Assembly: GCA_964006375.1 (NCBI GenBank)
Contig: OZ023269.1
Span: 125,930,723-125,994,722, forward strand
Length of the DNA: 64,000 bases
Direction: 5' to 3'
From: Tillus elongatus
Taxonomy: Eukaryota; Arthropoda; Insecta; Coleoptera; Cleridae
The position numbers were made by a program, and so were the translations under genes. The notes under the pieces are model-generated. The model did no database searches, had not been told where the DNA came from, and saw nothing but the letters and a program-made list of their open reading frames with translations. Shown in pieces: positions 58,373 to 64,000 of this stretch (its first letter is position 1; each line of letters starts with the position of its first letter).

Positions 58373-58685
58373 CAGCAAGTGCGTTATGGTAGCGAATTTT
58401 CATTAAATGCTTCAAGTTTGAATAGCTCAATTTGCTATTAATCTATAAGGTTGACCAAGAAACGAGTTTTTCCGGGAACACTTTAAGTTTACTTTTGGAA
58501 ATTTTTGTACATTTTCACACAATACAGTTATTTTTAAGAAACATGGCACATTGTTTTTACTATATAGGTTATACTGGTAACCAAAATTGATGCCTGCTTT
58601 CTTAAAAAGGAAACACACATATTTGCAATTAAAAGCATTTTTATGAAAATTCACTACCATAACGCACTTGCTGCGTCCAGAGTTT
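58373..58685. repeat. ~310-bp unit with inverted HINE hairpin ends
   Basis: TCGGGACGCAGCAAGTGCG (58366) and ACGCACTTGCTGCGTCCAGAG (58661-58681), both hairpins intact. Confidence 0.78.
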
Positions 58686-58769
58686 TTATATTTTTCTGCA
58701 GGTACTCGGTCACTGATGACTTAGGGAGTTTCAACGACACAAAAATTAACATAATTCGTTTGGCGGAAA

Positions 58770-58842
58770 TATCTGAATTCATTTATTATCTTTCGGACGT
58801 GCTTCTGCCGATAATTTTGTAAAGTAATCTATCAGGAGACTA
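58770..58842 (-). pseudogene. PLE C-terminal piece beyond the hAT insertion
   Basis: The minus strand reads PMGSLLIDYFTKLSAEARPK then DNK-stop, continuing the reading frame that ends NFTSPPMG at 60455. Confidence 0.65.
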
Positions 58843-59474
58843 CCCATAGGTAGGGACACGAATGATACATCAATACCATCGCAGTATCGATACTTTTGCT
58901 GCGATACTTAGTACTTTTGGCATCGATAGTTTCTGAGCGATATCTTCTTAATATCGATACCGTCTATATATGCCTTCCTAATCTTCAGAGAAATGTCTAT
59001 GTTTTCTGCCCTGTTACTTGTCACTGTAACTAACATTGTAAATTGGAAATATTATTATTATTATTATTATTATTGCCCGCTCATTGTCGATTTTCATTTG
59101 TCGTCAGCCGTGTTCGGCCGTCTTCGGTCGTCGATGTTTTGGGTATTTGCTTTTAATTTCGCAATTTGCCGTTTTTTTGTCGTCTGCTGTCTTACGTTTC
59201 CTTTGTACAAACGAGGACCTTTATAAAGTTTTGGTGTAGAAAAACTTTAAAGCTATATTTTGATATTTACTGTGGAGTTGTATGGTCAATCAATTGCCTA
59301 TTCTGAGATTTAAGTGGTTTTCGAGCTTTTAAACTGGCTTCCCTTTATGCAAAGAAATACTAGTAGGGCAATATGTGACAATTTGACAAACGGAAGCCCA
59401 AAAGTGCAGTTATAAATTAACGTTTCTCATTTACTTTTCAGTAATGTGGTTCTGTTTTATATTATTTATAACAA

Positions 59475-59938
59475 AAAAAGTTCGGGACGCAGCAAGTGCG
59501 TTATGGTAGTGAATTTTTATTAAATGTTTCAAACTTAAACAACTCGATTTTCTATAAACTTATAAAGTTTTGTTTTGGTACGTAGTAAGGCAAAATATTC
59601 ACCAAATTTCATTATAATAGTTTTGTAATAGTCGGAATAGTTTTTTCGAAAGAAAATTCAGAATTTGAATAAAATTTGAATAAAACAATTTTCTATAAAC
59701 TTAGAAAGTTGAATTTTGGTACGTAGTAAGGTCTCTTCCAAGGAAACATATATAGTAAATTTCATTAAAACAGCTTTGTAATTTTCGAAGGAAATTTTTT
59801 TTTGAAAGAAAACTTAAAATTTTCCCGGAAAACCCTGTCAAATTTTCCTGGCTAACCAATTCGTCCAAGCTATTAATAAAAGAATGACATTTGACGAGTT
59901 TCATCGAAATCGGTTAATTATTTTTTGAGTTATGGGAT

Positions 59939-60007
<69 letters not shown>

Positions 60008-60222
60008 ACTTTGCCAAAAAAATTTCAAATGAGCGCGAACTAGGACCTCTAAAATCTATATCCGGGGTCAGTTTTATATATATATATATATACATATAAA
60101 AATTGAAACTGACCCCGGATATAGATTCTAGAGGTCCTAGTTCGCGCTCAAAAATTTTTGCAAAGTCGCACCATCGATACCTCTCTGTTAGTGATTTTTT
60201 AAAATAAAAATTCACTAATATA
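59475..60222 (-). mobile_element. HINE-like copy, type A, full length
   Basis: Most complete type A copy: 3' end GTTCGGGACGCAGCAAGTGCG at 59479, subterminal AGTGAATTTTTATTAAAT, body with two TTACTACGTA blocks, ATAACTCAAAAAATAATTA complement, TA core 59941-60004, an inverted duplication of the box (60005-60169), GAGAGGTATCGATGG, and the head palindrome ending about 60221. The subterminal and head segments AGTGAATTTTTATT are inverted copies of each other, as in Helentron-associated elements. Confidence 0.88.
60005..60169. repeat. Palindromic duplication of the HINE 5' box
   Basis: GCGACTTTGCCAAAAAAATT...GGGGTCAG at 60005-60075 is mirrored by 60105-60169 around a short TA centre, a hairpin of about 70-bp arms. 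Confidence 0.85.
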
Positions 60223-60454
60223 GCTTATTCTGATCCTCATATTTCATTTGAAAACGTAAAATAAGATACTTTTTACATAACCTAACCAACCCCAACAAGA
60301 AATGTCATTTGTGATTTATTAGTATCGCGTATCGGAGTATCGGGGATCGATGTTTTCATTGCGATATTTACTAGGTATCGATACCAGTCTTAGAGATGTC
60401 TGGTAGTATCGATTATCGATACTTTAGGATCGATATCGTATCCCTACCCATAGG

Positions 60455-61580
60455 CGGCGAGGTAAAATTCATACACTCTTCATTATTACTATATTTAGCA
60501 ATATATACGCTTTTGTAGGCGTTTAGTTGTCCTGGTTGTCTAACATTTTTTATTAATTTTAGATTCTGCTCATTAACGTGGTGATTATTATTCTAAATAT
60601 GCCGGCCAACGGAAGATCTATCTATGGTACCGTATCTTAATTGTGCTAAATGTTCTTTGGATTTAATTCCAATAGATCTTTTTGTTTGTCCGACGTATTT
60701 AAGATCACATTCTTTACAATTTCTTTCATAAATTCCCGACATTGTGGCGGTACTATCCTTGTATTTTGGGTGACCTAGCAAGTTTTTTAAAGTATTTTTT
60801 GTCGAAAATGTTAGTTGCACATTAGCTTTTTTTTAAATGCTATCTAGACCCCTCGTGATCGAGGTTCAAATGGTAAGCAAACAAAGTTTTTGTCGGCTTT
60901 CTCTCTTCTAAAAGTCGTTGATTTCGCTAACATTTTCTTTGTTTTCTGTTTGTTAATTAAATTCTCCACTAGGCACGCAGTGTATCCGTTATATTCGGCC
61001 ACGTTCTTAATATAATTTAATTCTTTGGTATGTCTATTTTGACTTAAAGGAAAATTAATTATCCTGTTTACTAGAAAATTCAAACTGGCCGTTTTTTGTG
61101 CGTACATATGATGTGAGTCATTCGGAATGTAACTTAGAGTGGTGGTTTCCTTTCTATTGACATCGAGTCCTACAGTATCCTTATTTTTCATGATCAGTAC
61201 ATCTAGAAAGGGTAGTTTATTATTAATTTCTAATTCGTGGGTAAAGTTCATAGAATCCAATTTATTGTTTAATTTGGTAATAAAACCTTCTATTGTTCAA
61301 ATGTTTGTATTTAACACTGCGAAAATATCATCCACGTAAGAAGATCACACTCTGGGAAAATCCTCACTTTCACTTTCAAGATTTGTTTTAAATCTACTCA
61401 TGAAAAGTTCTGCAATAAATGGCGATAAAGGGTTGCCCATTGCCGTGCCTTGAGTTTGTTCAAAAAACTCATTGTTGAATTAAAAAATATTTTGTTTAAT
61501 ACAAAAGTTTGTTAAAGTTTAATATTCTTTGCAAACCTTTTCATTGATGTTATTCATTTTTAACAACTCTTTTAAATACG
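60455..61580 (-). pseudogene. Penelope-type reverse transcriptase / GIY-YIG endonuclease
   Basis: From 61578 down: LKELLKMNNINEKVCKEY, motif B TQGTAMGNPLSPFIAELFM, motif C SSYVDDIFAVL (about 61350), DSMNFTHELEINNKLPFLDV, then SYIPNDSHHMYAQKTASLNF and the connector. GIY-YIG: SGIYERNCKECDLKYVGQTK (about 60745-60685), ERNC and KEHLAQLRYG, then after a stop VNEQNLKLIKNVRQPGQLNA. It has kept YVDD, unlike the copy at 21842. Several stops. Confidence 0.87.
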
Positions 61581-61645
61581 CTGACTTAAAAATTAAAGAG
61601 GTTAAATTGGTTGAAGGCAAGTTTTTTATTTCATTTGATGTTAGT
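61578..61645 (+). pseudogene. Inverted PLE reverse transcriptase motif A segment
   Basis: The plus strand reads LKIKEVKLVEGKFFISFDVS, the Penelope motif A block, opposite in orientation to motif B-C at its left. It is then fused to a PLE C-terminal-like VTDHLQKNIK reading. A 5' inversion of the insertion explains it. Confidence 0.65.
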
Positions 61646-61679
61646 GACTGACCACCTGCAGAAGAATATAAAAATTTTT

Positions 61680-61725
61680 GGGCGCAGCAAGTGCGTTATA
61701 GTAGCGAATTTTCATAAGAGTTGTA
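61680..61725 (-). mobile_element. HINE-like 3' end
   Basis: GGGCGCAGCAAGTGCGTTATAG followed by TAGCGAATTTTCAT. Hairpin retained, body absent. Confidence 0.65.
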
Positions 61726-61784
61726 CACTAATATTATACGGCATATTAGCAAACCTAATACTTTAAACTTACACAGCCCTTGAA

Positions 61785-61875
61785 GATCGATTTTGAAGTT
61801 CCTAGCACGCGCACAATTGAAGAATTCTTTCGAAAATGTTACCATCGATGTCTCTCTATTATTAAAAAAATCTTG
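61785..61875 (-). mobile_element. HINE-like head remnant
   Basis: TTACCATCGATGTCTCTCTATT is the reverse of the GAGAGGTATCGATGG head variant seen at 10345 and 60170. Confidence 0.5.
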
Positions 61876-61879
61876 TGTT

Positions 61880-62639
61880 CCAACTTCTTTTGAGAAAAAT
61901 GCCCAAAACTCAATTTTCTATGAAGCTAAAAAATTAGTTGTTGCTATATCTGTAGATAGTATAAGCCTCTTTAAAAGAAACTTGTATTACAAATTTCATT
62001 ATAGTTATACAAAAGATTTTCAGAAGGAAACTTAATTCATATTTAGAAGAGTAAATTATCTGCCGGATTATAAACGTATCAGTTATTTTTCCTTATTAAT
62101 CGCCAGTATGATTTCGTTTTAGTCAACCTAATCAAACCTGTCTTTTTTTTCAATATCAACAATAACAAAATTATAATTTCAGACTCAAAGGTGACAAACT
62201 TATTCAGGCTTAAAAAAAGATCTTGTTCAAAACGTATGAAATCTGTGCACTATTGTTTCTCCAAATGTCAAAATAAAACAAAAACATACATTCATCAAGC
62301 TGAATTCGATCGCGTAATCTTCTGGTTAAGAGGCAAGGACGATCTCTCTGGCGCTATCTGAGTATACTTCAACTAATGTTTTACTTGCGTGATACCCTAG
62401 ATCGGTTTCATGCCCGGGATATTATATTCAAAGCATACGTAATTAATTACGTAATTAGTAGAATTGCCATTGAAACGCATCCGACGAATGTTTCGGTCTT
62501 ATATGACGTCTTATGTTTAAGTTTAAAGATAAAAGAAACTATTTTAGAATAATTTTTATAGAGAATTGACTTGATCTTGTTTACATTTGTAGTAGGTATA
62601 TTATACGACAGAATAATACATCTATGTCGCGTTAAAACT
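61880..62639. other. No gene recognised
   Basis: Nothing identified. GGCGCTATCTGAGTATAC and other single-copy-looking sequence. Confidence 0.4.
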
Positions 62640-63890
62640 GTATTTGAGGCCGTTCATAAAGCTACAAATGGTGTATTTTAATAATTGATTGAATCTCCCT
62701 GTTAAATAACAAACACTTGGCAAATTGTTGGTTCGGGTATTATGTTTTGTGCCTAATATATATTTAGTTTGGTTACCATTGATGTATTGTTTATACCTGT
62801 TGTATGAATGAATCTGCGCGTGGCAGTTAGTAGTAGTAGTAGTAGTAGCAGTGGTGGGGAGGCCAACGCCAAGCAAGTAGGCCTCAATGGGCCCTTTTTG
62901 CCAACCCCAGCAACCCAGCAACCTTGCTCTACTCTTCCTCGGTTCCGTCGCCAAACCGCCTCGACCTCGTGATGAAGGCCGTGACGGTCTTCAATTGGAC
63001 GGTACTTACCTAATTCCTCTGCAGGGTCCTCGATCCAAACAATTCTGCTCGAAGACTCCCAAAAGCCTCGCATTCGCACAGGTAGTGGTAGGACGATTCC
63101 TCATCCTCGCCGCATTCCTGGCAAATGGGATCCCTCTCTACACCTATCAATGTAAGGTGTCTTCTAAGGGCACAGTGGCCCGTGAGCACCCCAAGAATGC
63201 GGCGAAGCGTAGGTCGACTCCTTCCGAGTAGCCAGACGGCTTTATCTCTGTCCGGCACCTCTACGAAGTCCCTCGCCTGCCTGCAGCCACCAACCGACCC
63301 CCAGTGCCTCTTCATTGCTTCCTTGGTCCACCTGTCTAAGGCGACAGAGACTGTCTTCCTACTTATATCTATCGCCGGCTCCGGGCCACAGAACGGCGGC
63401 CGGGAACCGAGCCTTGCGAGATTATTTGCCACCTCATTTCCCGCCGCGCCACAGTGTCCCGGAACCCACACTAGTTGTAACTCATTTGTCCTGGATAGTC
63501 CTCTGAGGGCGTCAGCGCATTCCTGAACCAGTGTAGACCTGATTCTGGCCGCGCAGACTGCCCGGAGGACTGCCTGCCTATCCGAGCAAATGTACACACA
63601 TTTCTCGGGACTCCTCTTCACGTCCTCTCTGTTGGCTACAGACAGGATAGCGTACACTTCTGTTTCGAATGCCGTGGTATATGCGCCAAGAGCATAGCTC
63701 TCGCGCACCCTCAAGCCCTCGACGTATATTCCTGCCCCGGAGGATTGTTGGTCCTCCAGCCGCGATCCGTCGGTGAAACAGACCAGGCTTGCGGGCAGGA
63801 ATTCAACCTCATTTTCCCTCCTGGCGTGGCAGTTAACTACTCTGTCTGTCAGGCATTTGACTTTAACCCTAAGTCGTTTCAACGCATGTC
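62640..63890 (-). pseudogene. RNase H-bearing LINE, 3' end
   Basis: Open from 63882 to 63010 on the minus strand. RNase H: CFTDGSRLEDQ (Asp), ETEVYAILS (Glu), ICSDRQAVLRA (Asp), PGHCGAAGNEVANNLARLG, where the usual last Asp is Asn. A C-x2-C-H-C knuckle follows (CQECGEDEESSYHYLCEC). After a frameshift near 63050 the tail VWIEDPAEELGKYRPIED continues in another frame to about 62880. An (AGT)n tract at 62826-62848 lies in the tail. The 5' side stops at about 63885, so RT and endonuclease are missing. GC content is much higher than the surroundings. Confidence 0.88.
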
Positions 63891-64000
63891 TTTGGGATTT
63901 TATTTTTAATTTAGAAAAAACCCTAAATATTGTGTACCAAATTACTTAAAATTCACAACATAGGTTTATCTGCACTATTCCTAGCCACATGTAAAGTCTC
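63891..64000. other. No gene recognised
   Basis: AT-rich end of the window, no LINE sequence continuing. Confidence 0.4.

Larger units (their letters stand above)
58851..60446. mobile_element. hAT-like non-autonomous element, 8-bp target duplication
   Basis: CCCATAGG flanks both sides (58843-58850 and 60447-60454). Tips TAGGGACACGA and TCGTATCCCTA. The 8-bp duplication and TAGGG-type tip are hAT hallmarks. The end regions are rich in CGATA/TATCGATA (58881-58970 and 60320-60440), likely subterminal repeats. No transposase is left. A HINE-like copy (59475-60222) is inserted inside. An (ATT)n tract lies at 59048-59076. Confidence 0.85.
58688..61690 (-). mobile_element. Penelope-like element with nested hAT and 5' inversion
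   Basis: Coding parts on the minus strand run from about 61578 to 60455 and continue at 58842-58770 across the hAT insertion. 61578-61645 carries a small inverted RT piece. Both outer edges read TTTTTATATT(T/C)TTCTGCAGGT toward the interior and then meet HINE 3' hairpins. Confidence 0.8.

Overview
The window is a stretch of AT-rich arthropod (most likely insect) nuclear DNA built almost entirely of transposable elements in many states of decay. I find no host protein-coding gene, rRNA or functional tRNA. The insect assignment is an inference. It rests on the mix of element types: Jockey-like and RNase H-bearing LINEs, mariner-type elements with a DD41D catalytic triad, Penelope-like elements (PLEs) with hammerhead-type ribozymes, Helentron-like non-autonomous elements with a (TA)n core, and tRNA-headed SINEs. 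A beetle is possible but not demonstrated.

Layout. 0.4-4 kb: a Helentron-like copy, a ~294-bp tandem unit with a hammerhead-like motif, and a nearly intact DD41D mariner (1709-3776). 4.6-6.9 kb: a GC-rich LTR-like element sitting in a TA microsatellite. 7.8-8.8 kb: a rearranged LINE. 10.4-10.85 kb: a short retroelement with a complete hammerhead ribozyme (10596-10638). 11.6-15.2 kb: a cluster of Helentron-like copies. 15.7-19.1 kb: a second DD41D mariner whose transposase is split by a LINE. 19.4-20.5 kb: an RNase H LINE. 21.3-23.8 kb: a PLE with inverted ends. 25.8-27.3 kb: LINE fragments. 29.1-32.1 kb: a LINE with endonuclease and reverse transcriptase, cut by an LTR fragment. 33.4-33.8 kb: a complete SINE with a 12-bp target duplication. 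34.9-37.7 kb: the longest copy of LINE family A. 38.8-43.3 kb: inverted pairs of hammerhead-bearing PLE terminal repeats mixed with Helentron-like copies. 43.9-47 kb: a third DD41D mariner with ~0.57-kb inverted repeats and a short intron. 47-48.4 kb: a pogo/Tigger-like remnant. 49.6-58.7 kb: more Helentron-like copies, a LINE and a 99-bp minisatellite. 58.7-61.7 kb: a PLE interrupted by a hAT-like element that is itself interrupted by a Helentron-like copy. 62.6-63.9 kb: another RNase H LINE tail.

The dominant repeat, called here the HINE-like family, has a constant plan: a 5' head starting AGTGAATTTT that folds on itself, a box with GCGCGAACTAGG, a (TA)n tract, a body starting ATAACTCAAAAAATA, a subterminal AAAATTCACT complementary to the head, a terminal hairpin ACGCA-CTTGC-TGCGT, and a T-run end. 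This matches the published plan of Helentron-associated interspersed elements (DINE-1-like). Most of the long TA microsatellites in the window are the cores of these copies.

The most interesting signal is a set of hammerhead-type self-cleaving RNA motifs in at least four different repeat families (10596-10638; 1503-1547; the 39249-39289 family; 21419-21461). All four have a perfectly palindromic stem III strand, which would favour dimeric ribozymes. Coding parts are almost all broken by stops, frameshifts, deletions or nested insertions, so the window behaves as a TE graveyard with a few fairly young members.
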